Below, in pieces: positions 27,966 to 40,031 of a DNA stretch of 64,000 bases. Each line of letters starts with the position of its first letter. The stretch's first letter is position 1. This DNA comes from Siphonodentalium dalli (Eukaryota > Mollusca > Scaphopoda > Gadilida > Siphonodentaliidae), in NCBI GenBank assembly GCA_032622095.1, contig CP136063.1, positions 30,006,987 through 30,070,986 on the forward strand, read 5' to 3'. The notes under the pieces were generated by a model. It searched no databases. It saw only the letters and a program-made list of their open reading frames with translations, and had not been told where the DNA came from. Position numbers and translations under genes: made by a program.

Positions 27966-28120
27966 AGGATTAACTGTCATGTGGACTATTTTTATGGAGA
28001 TGTAACGGTGAGGTAAGTGGACATAACTTGTGTAAAACCCTTCGGGTTTTACATACAAGTTATGACCACTTACCTCACCGTTACATCTCCATAAAAATAG
28101 TCCACATGACAGTTAATCCT
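27966..28120. repeat. Near-perfect 155-bp hairpin with TTCG loop
   Basis: The left arm AGGATTAACTGTCATGTGGAC ... GTAAAACCC (27966-28040) is the reverse complement of 28045-28120, apart from about one mismatch and a 2-bp indel near the loop. The apex is CCC-TTCG-GGG-like. The arms are about 75 bp. It could be a small foldback element, a hairpin RNA source or an assembly artefact at a replication-born palindrome. Confidence 0.85.
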
Positions 28121-29907
28121 TATATTTATATTCATTTAGCGAAAAAGTCACTTTTGTAAATATATTTAAATCGAAAAGTGTATCGTGACAAGATCAGCCC
28201 AAAATACACAATAGCACCCTTGGCGAAAGTTAATAGGAACAATTTCTCTTCATATTGAAACCCGACGATGTATTAAGTCAATCCTGCGCGAGTCCAAATG
28301 CTCCCAAAACATTACGCGTTCGTCTTTCCAAACCTAATGGCGTATCGATGGTGTTATTAGCTTGGTGTTATGAGGCGTTGAACATTCACCGAGAAATAAC
28401 AAACTAGCCACGTGGGCGCCGACCAATCAGAATGGTGGATTTAGTGATGACAACACTTAGTGTGTAAATATATTAATATAACAATATAGACATCGTTCAT
28501 ATGAAGGGTGTGAAGACGATTGGTTGCCGACGATGCTATATTATATACCAATTTGGTTAACTTACTAGTTTGACTAGAATTATATCAAGTGTGTGTGCCA
28601 GTGGCAAAAACCATCAAAGTAAATTACAAAATAGTGAAAATACCGACACAATTAAATAAAAGAAACGCGATCATTGGTTAGTCTTTGATTAACAATGTGT
28701 CAATGTGAACATGCCCTTAGCGACTGATCTACAGACTTCGGGAACATATCAAAATGTCTATTGCGTTGAGAATGAGAAGCTTGTTTTCCCAGTTCATTAA
28801 TAAGGCATTTTAATACTCCATGTTTCCACATTCACATTTTCAGTGCAATTGTTTTTCAATTGAACCACGCGCTCGACTGTTTGGCCGGACATGGTTTATA
28901 TGCACCAGGATCTTTCGAAAATGTTTTGAACTTTCCAGAAATATGTTCGCACCTCACAGTCACTGTGAAAAAAACGATTCAGCGCGCATCTTTTAGACTT
29001 GATCTCAACTCATTTCCTCGAGTTTCAAGTTATATAAAATAGGCTTCTAATGGGCATGTACTGTTGCCGACGTTTGTTTTACATGCAGTATATATATTTA
29101 TAATAATAAAACGCGAAGTTGTTGGCAGATGGAATGGTTTAGTCTGCCCGTGTAATACGAGTCTCAGCTGTCTGGACATCGACGCAATCATGTCTGGTGT
29201 TTTGCGCGCCTATGTAGCTTGTGACGTCCTGGTGTGCGTCGTGACGTCATGGCGTCTTGATCGGTTTCCAGAAAGAAATAATTCAATATTGTTCATTTAT
29301 GAACGATTTATTACCAAAATAAAACAAGATAACAATGCAAATTAAGTATATATGTGGATTTAAATTACAATTGATGCAACCATTTCATATTAGCGCGTGT
29401 TCATCTTTTACAGTATGTACTTCCGGTATGACGTAACATATTCACGGAAGGAATGAGGGAAGGAAGGAAGGATAAACAGACATCCGAGTCGAAAACATTA
29501 CTTGCGTCCAGCATGGACTGGCGCAAGTAACAATGCGTACGCATGTTATTACCGCAGGCCGTAACGACAAAAATCCCAGTTTCGCAAGGCTGGTGTGGCC
29601 TATCTTATTTAACACAATCAATGCTAACCAAAGAACGGTGATACACACTGGAAACAGTTCTCTGTGATAAATTTTGAGCATTTCGGTGAGTAAAGGCATT
29701 CCTCAACATAATGTGCCCAGAACCAATTGTGTGTCGCCAATTGTAGGCCTATATCCGCACATTCTCATAATGTGTATTCTCGTGTTGTTTTTTACTCAAC
29801 AATGAAACTGCCCTATTTCTCACTTATTTCAGATTAACGCTACGAAAATCCCATGCTAACAACCAAGCCCAAGCACAAATCCATAATCTGTTAAACACAG
29901 CTACCCG
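28121..29907. other. Non-coding stretch with CRE-like sites and a GGAA microsatellite
   Basis: TGACGTCA lies at about 29242 and a related GTGACGTCC about 20 bp earlier. CCAATCAGA is at about 28424. (GGAA)n is at about 29449-29472. These are common motifs and I do not claim a promoter. Open frames of 60-93 codons have no recognisable domain. Confidence 0.35.
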
Positions 29908-30440
29908 TTAAAGGTGGATTATCTCTTTGTAAACATGTATTATATAGTTACCGGGGTATAAAATATTAGATTTTAATCGAAGACTCCTGTCCGGAAATGC
30001 TTCTATTGATTAATATTAATTTTTTTTTGAATATTTTCTAGTCTAAAGAGGTGTGTTTGTTCAGCTAACAAACAATAGTGGTTACTGTTAACAGAGACCA
30101 GAAATTATATATATTGTGCAATTTTGTCACAAATAAACGTTAATTATATTCATTATCGCTTATATCTGTGGAACAAAACAATACAGACAACCAATCTGTG
30201 ACATTTGAAATTCATTGCGTAGCCGTCGGAATAGCCCAGTGCACTATATCGCAATACGGTCTCATCCGAATGGTCGGTTCAAAAAAATAGTAACATAAAT
30301 GGGCCCGATTTAATATTCGAAATAAAATCAATATTAATTGATAGAAGCTTTTCCGGACATAGGTCTTCAGTTCATATCTATTATTTTATACCCACGCAAC
30401 TATTTAAAATTTGTTATTTAAAGAGATAATCCATCTTTAA
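29908..30440 (-). mobile_element. Full-length TTAA-bounded MITE, family 1
   Basis: 533 bp from TTAAAGGTGGATTATCTC to GATAATCCATCTTTAA, opposite in orientation to the copies at 3057 and 32363. It has the same interior (GACATTTG, CTGTTAACAGAGACCAG, TAGCCGTCGGAATAGCCCAG). It lies immediately upstream of the ZNF locus 4 promoter region. Confidence 0.85.
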
Positions 30441-30444
30441 TAAT

Positions 30445-31187
30445 AAAAAAAACCAACAGCAATAACAATTCAAATTTACGATGTGTTCATTTTAGTTTCT
30501 GTTTCAGTTCTTGTATCTGTCGATGTCGTCTGTTATTCTCTAGCCGAGAATTCCGGTTCACTTTCCGCACAAACTTATCGCCGTCTCTGGTTCTGGTTAC
30601 TTCAGATTGAATTATCTCTCAATGATCAGAAACCTTATTTAATATCATCTTCTCTGTATTCGCTGAAGTATCCAGACAGTTGAACGACATACTACTTTAT
30701 TTCCCATTTGAAGAGTGATATGTAGTGACTATCAACCGCCTGGTAGTGTAGACTCACATGTAGGCTGTGTATTCGTTTATCGTTTCGTGAATGGTGCTTC
30801 TAAACACAACCGCATATTAAGACGCATGTTTATTTCACACAATACGTTATTTCCACAGTCCTTTGTTCGATCGGTGCGTGTTCCTTCATTAACGTGAACT
30901 GTATTATTTACAGTTACACTGTGCTGCATCTGTATCATATCTCCGAGATCCCAATCTGTATCATATACGACCGAAATCCCAATCTGGTTTTTGCAAGGCG
31001 ATGGGAGGAGCGCTAATGTAGGTATCCCAGAGCCGCTTTGAACGATTCCAAATCAGCGGCGTTGATTGTATTGTCATTCAGTTTGTGCTAATGGAATTCG
31101 GTTCGAATTAGGTCAGATTTTTCTCTATATATAGATAGGCCCTATAGCCACTTCACGAGATATACAGCCGATATATTACAATTGCGC
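30445..31187 (+). promoter_or_regulatory. Upstream region of ZNF locus 4
   Basis: Near-collinear with 14291-15063 and partly with 19575-19740 and 48385-48480. TATATATAG at about 31126 is conserved with locus 2. Short open frames here are shared between loci only because the DNA is duplicated. Confidence 0.55.
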
Positions 31188-32246
31188 ATGATGGGGGATG
31201 CTAACCTGAATGACCATCAGATCACCCACACAGGGAATGAACGACACCATTGTGACGTATGTGGGAAATGGTTCACACGATCGAGCAACTTGGTGAAACA
31301 TAAGAGAATCCACACCAGAGATAAGCCTTATTGCGATATATGCGGGAAATCATTTAAAAAATCGAGCCACTTGGTGAATCATAAGAGAATCCACACCAGG
31401 GATAAGCCTTACCATTGTGATATATGTGGAAAATCGTTCACTCGATTAAGCCACTCGGTGATACATGAGAGAATCCACACCGGGGATAAGCCTTATTGGT
31501 GTGATATATGCGGGAAATCATTTAATACATCGAGCCACTTGGTAACACATAAGAGAATCCACACCGGAGATAAGCCTTACCATTGTGATATATGTGGGAA
31601 ATCATTTAATCAATCGTCCCACTTGGTGACACATAAGAGAATCCACACTGGAGATAAGCCTTACCATTGTGATATATGCGGGAAATTTTTTAATACATCG
31701 AACGATTTGGTGACACATAAGAGAATCCACACCGGAGATAAACCTTACCATTGTGTTATATGCGGGAAATCATCTAAGACTTCGCGAGACTTGGTGACAC
31801 ATATGAGAATCCACAACGGAGATAAACCTTACCGTTGTGATATATGCGGGAAATCGTTTAATACTTCGAGCTACTTGGTGACACATAAGAGAATCCACAC
31901 CGGAGATAAACCTTATCGCTGTGATATATGCGAGAAATCGTTTAATACATCGAGCTACTTGGTAACACATAAGAGAATCCACAACGCAGATAAGCCTTAT
32001 GGTTGTGAAATATGCGGAAAATCATTTAATCAATCGGGCAGCTTGGTGAAACATAAGAGAATCCACATTGGAGATAAGCGTTACCATTGTGATATATGCG
32101 GGAAATCATTTAATCAATCGGGCAGCTTGGTAACACATATGAGAATCCACACCGGAGATAAACCTTACCATTGTGATATATGCGGGAAATCGTTTAATAC
32201 TTCCAGCATCTTGGTAACACATCAGAGAATCCACACTGGAGATTAA
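31188..32246 (+). CDS. C2H2 zinc-finger protein, twelve fingers (ZNF locus 4)
   Basis: A 352-codon frame encodes MMGDANLNDHQITHTGNE and then twelve C2H2 fingers with TGDKPY linkers, the longest intact array here. Finger 2 lacks one residue before its first Cys (KPYCDIC). Finger 7 reads HCVICGKSSKTS, with the usual Phe replaced by Ser. All zinc ligands (C-x2-C, H-x3-H) appear present. As a family member it should bind DNA in the nucleus; target and effector function are unknown because no accessory domain is visible. The start is supported by conservation with loci 2 and 5. The TAA at 32244-32246 falls within a linker and recurs at the same place in locus 5 (51647-51649), so it is probably the ancestral C-terminus and not a new mutation. 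Confidence 0.87.
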   Translation: MMGDANLNDHQITHTGNERHHCDVCGKWFTRSSNLVKHKRIHTRDKPYCDICGKSFKKSSHLVNHKRIHTRDKPYHCDICGKSFTRLSHSVIHERIHTGDKPYWCDICGKSFNTSSHLVTHKRIHTGDKPYHCDICGKSFNQSSHLVTHKRIHTGDKPYHCDICGKFFNTSNDLVTHKRIHTGDKPYHCVICGKSSKTSRDLVTHMRIHNGDKPYRCDICGKSFNTSSYLVTHKRIHTGDKPYRCDICEKSFNTSSYLVTHKRIHNADKPYGCEICGKSFNQSGSLVKHKRIHIGDKRYHCDICGKSFNQSGSLVTHMRIHTGDKPYHCDICGKSFNTSSILVTHQRIHTGD

Positions 32247-32892
<646 letters not shown>

Positions 32893-33865
32893 ATATGTTC
32901 ATCGAAGAAAGCTTGGAAACAATCTTAGATTCCAATGACAGAGCAGAAAAGGAGGGCAGAATGAATCTTAACCCTAAATTACTATTTCTGTGGCTTCAAG
33001 GGTAGAAGATATTTGATTCGAGTCGAGGAACCTATCTATCAGAATGAATCTTCTTCGAAAATTAGCTTTGCACTATGAACTGTATGATTTGAGAGGCCTT
33101 GCTCAAATTATATGCAGTACTTATATGCAGTGGATTCCGCACATAGAGTTTGGTGAAAGGTCATAGGAAAATAACCCCAGTGAAAATCCATTTATACTTA
33201 CTATTAGAACGGTATACATGAGACCCAATGTACCAAATATGGTATGTCAGTTTACGACACCAAAATACAGATGTTTACTGTCCGAGGAGATATATCAACC
33301 ATACTTTGTCGCTTCGAATTTGTCATGGTGGTGGTATGCCAGCACCGCCGGTACAATCTCTTGTTTGCAATTGATTTTGATACATCAAAGTTGTTGGCAG
33401 GATATTTTCAAACCAGTCGAATAAGATACATACCAATGACATATTAAAGCACCACCCTCATATGCATATTACTTTGTGTATTTAAGACCACGAATAAATC
33501 ATCGATTTGACTCGGAAAATTGTTATATGTATCATTTTACCATCATCTCTTAACAGTACTCACTCCGATTAAGCGCCCCTAACTTACTTTTTCTTTGGCT
33601 CTATGGGTAATAATATTTTATTCGAGTCGATGAACCTATACTTCAAAGCTCAGTGATCAGATATTGATTTTTGACGTTTTTAATTTTCTCGAGATGGTTA
33701 GGCCTACTAATAATTGTCACAGAAACACTTCAGACGGACGAAGATGGATAACTCTGAACTCAAGTGGTAATAATAACGCAATTTTTACCGAAAACATTCT
33801 TTTGATGGCAAGTTCTGGGCCACAAACAATAGAAATAAGAAAACTGGGTAGGTTCCTCGACTCGA
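32893..33865 (+). repeat. Downstream segment duplicated at 51775-52080 and 53220-54180
   Basis: Long blocks match: CTTGGAAACAATCTTAGA, TATATGCAGT.CTAGTATGCAGTGGATTCC, TTCGAATTTGTCATGGTGGTGG, TACATCAAAGTTGTTGGCAGG and CAGACGGACGAAGATGGATAACTCTG. In locus 5 this segment is split by a tandem repeat, a MITE and a SINE. Open frames of 66-79 codons are not conserved in frame and look non-coding. Confidence 0.75.
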
Positions 33866-33998
33866 ATCAATTATTCGAAATAAAATTAATATTAAATCGA
33901 TAGAAGCATTTCTGGACAAGAGCCTTCGATTCAGATCTAATATGTTATACCCCAGTAATTACATAAAGCATGCTTAGAAAGAGATAATCCTCCTTTAA
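33866..33998 (+). mobile_element. MITE family 1, right-end fragment
   Basis: From ATTCGAAATAAAATTAATATT to GATAATCCTCCTTTAA. The same truncated fragment is at 54203-54300, so it predates the segmental duplication. Confidence 0.7.
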
Positions 33999-34038
33999 CA
34001 TGAACTGGTAAAGTACGGCAATTTTCTAACGTTGCTAT

Positions 34039-35183
34039 TGTGACCGTGCTATTTTATATACCAAATCAGTATATGCCTTTATTACATGCTACACATGTAT
34101 ACTAACTAAGTTATTAAACCTAACTCACTAATATACATTTTATAGCCGCATTGTAATCATTTCATTCCACGTACTTGGTTCATTCCATTTCGCGCTATTC
34201 CGTTCTGCACATTCCCCGTTTCCTAGTCTCATTGCTGATCTGTATTTTGCTATTTCCTATTTCTACTTTCGCCCAATATCTCATCCACTCTATTCTCTAT
34301 CTTTTATTTACCGCCCAATCTGAGATCTAACTTTCGGGACACTGAGGTGTTTTAGCCAATCACAGGTAAGCTTATTTACCGCGCTTTCTCAGTCCGTATT
34401 TCGTCGCCAAGGTGTACGCATCGCAATATCGTATAACACTCTCAGTGTTATCCTAATTTCTTCATGCTCGAAGAATGTTAATAAGTTTAAGAAGTAATAT
34501 ATGAATACTACATTATGACATCTGACCTATGCTTTCCAAAGGATGGTATGTAATATTTGTTATGTTTTCACCCGTTATTATAGCTTGTATTTTAATAATA
34601 TTGTCTTCGGTTTTGAAACTTTAGTGTTGTCACATTTGCATATATATATTTGCCCCATAATGTATGGATTTAGGAAATCGCACGCTGCGTTCATAATATC
34701 CCTTTTATACCAGCAATATAGGTTTTATTTCTAACTGTTCGTCACAGTTAGGATTGTGTCAAAATAGTTGTTTATATCGACAATAGGGAAGTTTGTTTTT
34801 GACACAATCACATTTCACATATTTATTTATATCCATTCTGGATATATATTTTGGTAGCAACTACAACCTATGTATTTGTTCACCAGGGTCCTTTTTCTCG
34901 TTGGACATCTCTCGATTGATGTTGGATGTTCGATGTTGTGATGTTGCTGTCAAGCTGTCTGTGTAGATGTTATGTGATGTCATCCATATGTGTCTTGTGA
35001 TGTTGGATTGTGTTCCGTTTGGTATTGCATGATGATGAGTATCGAATAAATGCATGATGAAGACTTTTAAAGGTTGGCTCAGTTTACTATAGACCCTGCC
35101 AGATGATCACGACTCAGAGCCCCATAAATGTTTGTGATATAGCGACATGGTTCACTAAAGACCCACCCCTGTGCTCTACCACA
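34039..35183 (+). repeat. 5' LTR
   Basis: It starts TGTGACCGTGC and ends CTCTACCACA, with TG..CA termini. It has a CCAAT-type motif (TTTAGCCAATCACAGG at about 34356) but I cannot place the transcription start. It matches 43225-44369 with about ten differences, three of them clustered at about 34581-34592. Confidence 0.93.
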
Positions 35184-35184
35184 A

Positions 35185-35202
35185 TGGCGCCCACGTGTAT
35201 AG
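35185..35202 (+). promoter_or_regulatory. Candidate tRNA primer binding site
   Basis: TGGCGCCCA follows the 5' LTR after one base. These nine bases are complementary to the 3' end of a tRNA ending TGGGCGCCA, as in lysine tRNAs. The following CGTG continues the match only with a one-base gap. The identity of the tRNA is inference. Confidence 0.65.
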
Positions 35203-37484
35203 CTTTTATCTCTGAGTATAGTGTGGAACTTTGAAATTGGCGTGAAAATTGGAACTTGGTGAAATTTCGTGTTTTCGGTCTGAAAAATGACAATCAGGAT
35301 TTCTGGAGATATTCAGCGTTGGATTGGAAGAGACAATAAGATTTGAACAGTTTTATGCTAAAAAATGCATAAAAAAACATAAATTCTGTTGAAAATTAAT
35401 GAATTTGGTTGAAAATTTAAAATTTTCATGTTAATCAGTGAAATTTGTAAACACATTGTTTTGGTGTGGCTGTATTCCGTTAATATCATAATTATGTCTA
35501 AATTTTTGTATTGTCAGCTCTGTTTAGTCGTTTTTAGCGTTTGGGCAACGTCCAGGCATTAAATTCGATTTGTTACTCTGCCAATATTTCGTGGTCCGGA
35601 TTTTGGTAAATTGAAACCCAGTAAAGTTGTGTTTTCCGGAATTTGGTAGTCCGTGGTTTCGTTTTCGTTTCGTCACCGGATTACATTTTCTATTGGTCAG
35701 AACAGAAAGTAAACAAATAAGCACATGGTAGTTTGTTGTTGTATAGTCTGACCAACTTTAGTAGCCTTTAAAGCTAATTATTAGCTTTTGTTTAGGTGTA
35801 GTTAGGTATATAATATATCCGTCCAGCCACACATTATGTATTGTATGCTGTCAAAGTTTTTTTTTGGACTAAAATATTGTCATAAAGTGACATCTGTTGA
35901 TAAATATATAAACAGCATAGGCCAAATGTCAGCTTGTGAATTGCAAGGTGAATCTCATTGCAAATCGCCGGAGGTTTTCTGAAACCGAAGTTGGTCGAGA
36001 ATTTTTCTAAATTTCTTGACATTCGGTCATCACTTTTTTGTGACATTGTGATAAATACCTTTTGTCTCCAACATTATGCAATGCAATTCTGACTTTGCAT
36101 TAATAAGTTAGTAGTTTTCAGACCCGGTGTTGGACAAATTGTCCCAACTAGTTCTGGTTGTACAAGCAGGTGTTGTCATCCTGGTTTGTTGATAGTTGTG
36201 ACATGGTAAGTTGGTGTCGGAGTCTGCAGTCGTCGGAGTCTCAGGTTAACGGTGAGTCAACCCTGATTCCTCCCCTGCCACACCCTCTTTCCCACTAATT
36301 TTTTTGTTGTGAGCCAGGTACGCATCGCGCTTGCTTTCATCTCATTTCATCAGATAGGTGCATGAGTTAAATTCTTCGCGACACTAATTAGGTGGAAGTT
36401 TAACTTAATAAAACTAATTAGTAGCAGTTGTCGGCAAGAAAACTTATAAATTTTCAGCCAGTCCACACTTAGCATGCATGCGGAAGTGAAATTTGTATTC
36501 AAATTTTCAGACGACAGTGAATTTATAGTGCGAAAATAGGTGATTGTAAAAATCTTTATTGATTTTCAGAAATCTTTATTGATTTTTAGTGACGGTGAAT
36601 TGTGATTAGAGAATTTTATAGTTGACGGTGGAGTATATAGCTCGAAAATATGTGATTTTTCAGAGCAAGTTCGGAAAATAATTTTTCGAATCAACTTTCA
36701 GTTGACGGTGAACTTTAATGTTCATATGTGTTGTTGTGTCAACACGTGATTGATTATATTTCAGTTTTGTCGCCGGACGGCACAATTAACTTGAAATTAG
36801 GTGACTTGTTAGTGACGTCGTGGAAAATTAATTTATTTTTCCATTGTTGAGTTGTAGTTTGTGATTGATCAGGTTAGATCTGACTTTGAAATTTTTTCAG
36901 TTAACGTCAGATAGTGAGCGGAAATAGTGACTTGAATATTTAATCGCAGATTAATTTTGAATTTTGATGCGACTTGTAGGTATTCGCTTGGTAGTTCAAT
37001 TGTAGGTGACTTACAGTTGTCTGAGTTACGGTGAACTTGATAAATATTTTTTTTCAGGAAATTTTACTTACATAGTTGGACTTGAGAATTTTTCTTGAAT
37101 TAAATTTTTTTCGCAGAATTTTTTTTTCCCGCAGGTTTAATTACAAAATGAATTTTTTTTTTCAGCGATTTCTGAGTTGGTTTGCAGAAAATACTTAGGT
37201 TTTTCTGTATAAATTTCAGTGCGTCGGTTTTTTAGATATTGAGTTTAGCTTATTTTCATTTGACGTTTTCAGCGTTCAGCAAGGTTATTTACTTTGACCT
37301 TTACATTTAGTGATTTTTTTTCCCAGAATTCTTTTGTAGGTTTGGACTTGAATTTTTTTTATTCCAGTTACATGTAGTTAAAGCGACACTTTTTTTTTCC
37401 TCAGAGATATTTTTTAGAATTTGTAGGTCGATCGTGGTTGAAATATTTTCAAACTTTTTCTAGCTATTTCCAAGTTAGTGAAAG
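35203..37484 (+). other. Long untranslated leader of the retrotransposon
   Basis: About 2.3 kb without any substantial forward open frame. From about 36440 it is T-rich and studded with TTTTCAG-type sites (about a dozen) and with the motif GACGGTGAA or close variants (about 36250, 36590, 36630, 36695, 37030). GACATGGTAAGT at about 36200 and CAGGTTAACGGTGAGT at about 36243 look like splice donors. CTTTTTTTTTCCTCAG ending near 37404 looks like an acceptor upstream of gag. Splicing is possible but unproven. Confidence 0.5.
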
Positions 37485-37709
37485 ATGGCGTCACAGATTT
37501 CAGAAGAAGTTATGTTGGAAAAGCTGAGAGCTGAGATTATGGACTTGACAGTTCAGATAGAGGAGTTGAAGAGAAATAGTGCAAATAATTATGATAATAA
37601 TTACAGCAATAATAATTATTACAGCAATGATAATTATAACAGTGGTTATAACTCTTACTCCAAACAGCGTTCGCAGAGATATCGGAATAGGAATCGCAGC
37701 AGGCAGTAA
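37485..37709 (+). CDS. gag: Short Gag-like protein, Asn/Tyr-rich, without capsid domain
   Basis: The frame has 74 codons. Residues 1-30 (MASQISEEVMLEKLRAEI...) form a likely short helix or coiled coil. Residues about 31-58 consist almost only of Asn, Tyr, Ser and Asp, and residues 59-74 are basic (Arg/Gln/Asn). It ends at TAA (37707-37709). The same frame then continues open without another stop to the CCHC zinc knuckle CWKCGDLTHKAFGC at about 37839-37880 and into protease. The usual Ty3/gypsy Gag has a capsid region of some 200 residues, and none is visible here or in the leader. Either capsid coding was deleted, or this element makes a minimal RNA-binding Gag and relies on others. Confidence 0.6.
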   Translation: MASQISEEVMLEKLRAEIMDLTVQIEELKRNSANNYDNNYSNNNYYSNDNYNSGYNSYSKQRSQRYRNRNRSRQ

Positions 37710-40031
37710 ACTGAGAGAAGCGATAATGCTCATTATTTTCAGAAGGAGTCACATAATGTTTCAGATGAGAGAAATGATTATAGTAATCCCACACATGATA
37801 GATTACAAGGAGAGTATGTATCTGGTAGATACACCGGATGTTGGAAATGTGGTGATTTGACGCATAAAGCGTTTGGTTGTTGGAAAGGTGGATACTATCG
37901 CTACTATGATAGAGATAAAAATTTTCGTCCACAGGATAGATCCCGGAGATATATTAACAAATCACAATTTGTTAATGATTCCAGTAAGGAACATTGTATA
38001 AATGGAAATGCTACGGAGTCAGATATTATTGTTTCAGGTTACAATACTAAGGCTCTTGTTGATACAGGTTCGACTTGCTCCACAATTTGCGAGCAATTTT
38101 ACAGCACTTTCTTGAAACATATTCCTTTGCAGCCCTTGTCCGTTATACTTAATATAGAGTGTGCTGATGGCAACAAACTCCCTTATCTTGGATATATTCA
38201 GTGTCCTATTACAGTTCCTTCCTTAGGACAAGATTCCGGCAAAGAGTTCATTTTTCTTGTAGTGCCAAACAGTTCTTATAACATGTCAGTGCCAGTTTTG
38301 CTAGGAACTAATATTCTTTCAGAACTCATGCAGTTGTGCAAGGATGCACATGGTAACAGATTTTTACAGAATGCAAACTTGTCATCATCTTGGTTCATGG
38401 CATTCAGATGCATGATTTCTAGGGAGAAAGAACTTGCTAAACACAACTTTGTTCTAGGTCATGTAAAGTCTGCTGAGAATACTCATGTTATTCTCCATCC
38501 TAATACTAAGAAAGTTGTTACTGGTTTTATTGATCATAAGATTCCGTACCAACCCACATGTGCTATTTTGCAGCCTCTTCCAGATGATGAGCGGTTCAAA
38601 TTTTTAGAGATAGGTCCATATATTGTGAAATATGATTTCAAGAGCACTGATACTGTTGATGTTCACTTGTCAAATATTTCTTCTAGGACTATTAGTATAG
38701 CACCTAACTCTTTTATTTGTCAGGTACAGCCAGTCTCTGTTGAGCAAGATATTGAAACCTCCCCAGGTTCAGAGACTACCTCTTCATTTCTTGATAAAAT
38801 TACTATTGATGTTTCTTCTCTTGATGCAAAGGATATATCTGTTTCATTTAATCTTATCAAAGAATTTTCAGATGTTTTCTCACAGCATGATCTTGACTTA
38901 GGTTTTTACAGTGCAGTTAAGCATAGGATCGACATGTATGATTCTACACCTTTCAAGGATCGTCCGAGACGTTTACCTCCAAGCATGATTGATGAAGTGA
39001 GAAATCATCTTCACCAGTTGTTAGCTGCCGGCATTATACGCCGATCTCACAGTCCATATTCTTCTAATGTTGTTTTAGTTAGGAAGAAGGATTCAAATGA
39101 CCTTCGTATGTGTACAGATTTTAGAATTTTAAATAAACGCACTATTCCAGATAATTATGCACTCCCTAGGGCTGAAGACCTTTTTGATTACTTAGCAGGT
39201 GCCAAGTACTACTCAGTTCTCGACCTCAAATCTGGTTTTCATCAATTGGAGATTGCAGAGGAGCACAAGGAGAGAACAGCTTTTACTGTTGGAGGTCTAG
39301 GATTCTATGAATATAATAGATTAGCATTTGGTTTGAACAATAGTCCTTCTAGCTTTCAGAGGATTATGGAAGACTGCCTCGATGGTCTTAACAGGAATAT
39401 ATGTAATATTTATGTTGATGACATCATTGTATGGTCAAAATCTGTTCCGGAGATGTTAGAGCGACTTAGACTTGTTTTTGACAGGCTCAGGGAATGCGGT
39501 TTGAAACTGGCTCCAGCAAAGTGTAAATTTTTCATGCGCCGTGTCTCATATGTAGGCCATGTAGTTTCAGAGAAAGGTACCGAGACGGATCCTGCGAAAG
39601 TTGACAAAATTGTCAACTGGCTAGTTCCCGAGATCTCTGATCAATTGCGATCATTTCTTGGCTTTGCAGGTTATTATAGACAGTATTGTCCTAATTTTTC
39701 CAGGATTGCTAAGCCCTTGACAGATTTACTTCCCCCTACAAATACAAAGAAGCCAAAGAACAAGGTTAAATCCTCTTTTACAGGGAAATGGAAATGGGAA
39801 CATGAGCAGCAGTCTGCTTTTGATACTTTGAAAGATCGTCTTTCTAATCCCCCCATTTTAGGTTACCCCGATTACAGCAGGCCCTTTGAAGTCCATACTG
39901 ATGCGTCCCTTCATGGTTTAGGTTGTGTCCTTTACCAAGAGATCGATGGCGTGAAGAGAGTTATTGCGTATGGCAGCCGAGGAACCACAGCAGCAGAAAA
40001 GAATTATCCGGCTCATAAGTTAGAATTTTAA
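37710..40031 (+). pseudogene. pol: Retrotransposon Pol, first part: zinc knuckle, protease, reverse transcriptase, start of RNase H
   Basis: Same frame as gag. In order: CCHC knuckle (37839-37880); aspartic protease with VDTGSTC at about 38058; reverse transcriptase with TDFRILNK, SVLDLKSGFHQ and the catalytic YVDD at 39411-39422; connection with LRSFLGFAGYYRQYCPNFS; start of RNase H with VHTDASLHGLG. A single in-frame TAA at 40029-40031 closes it inside RNase H, in a conserved block. The frame is otherwise preserved on both sides. This points to a recent inactivating point mutation, a polymorphism or a base-call error, not long decay. No start codon is expected, as Pol would be made as a Gag fusion. 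Confidence 0.9.

Noticed and set aside
29100-29260. TGACGTCA and nearby TGACGTCC as a cAMP-response promoter.
   Set aside because: Two short motifs without a convincing downstream gene are not enough.
34543-34734. A 63-codon frame present nearly identically at 43729-43920, and a 64-codon minus frame at 34861/44047.
   Set aside because: These lie inside the two LTRs and are duplicated only because the LTRs are. They are short and without domain features.
37537-37932. Minus-strand frames of 77 and 131 codons rich in Ile or His/Tyr.
   Set aside because: They are shadows of the low-complexity Asn/Tyr codons of the gag frame on the + strand.
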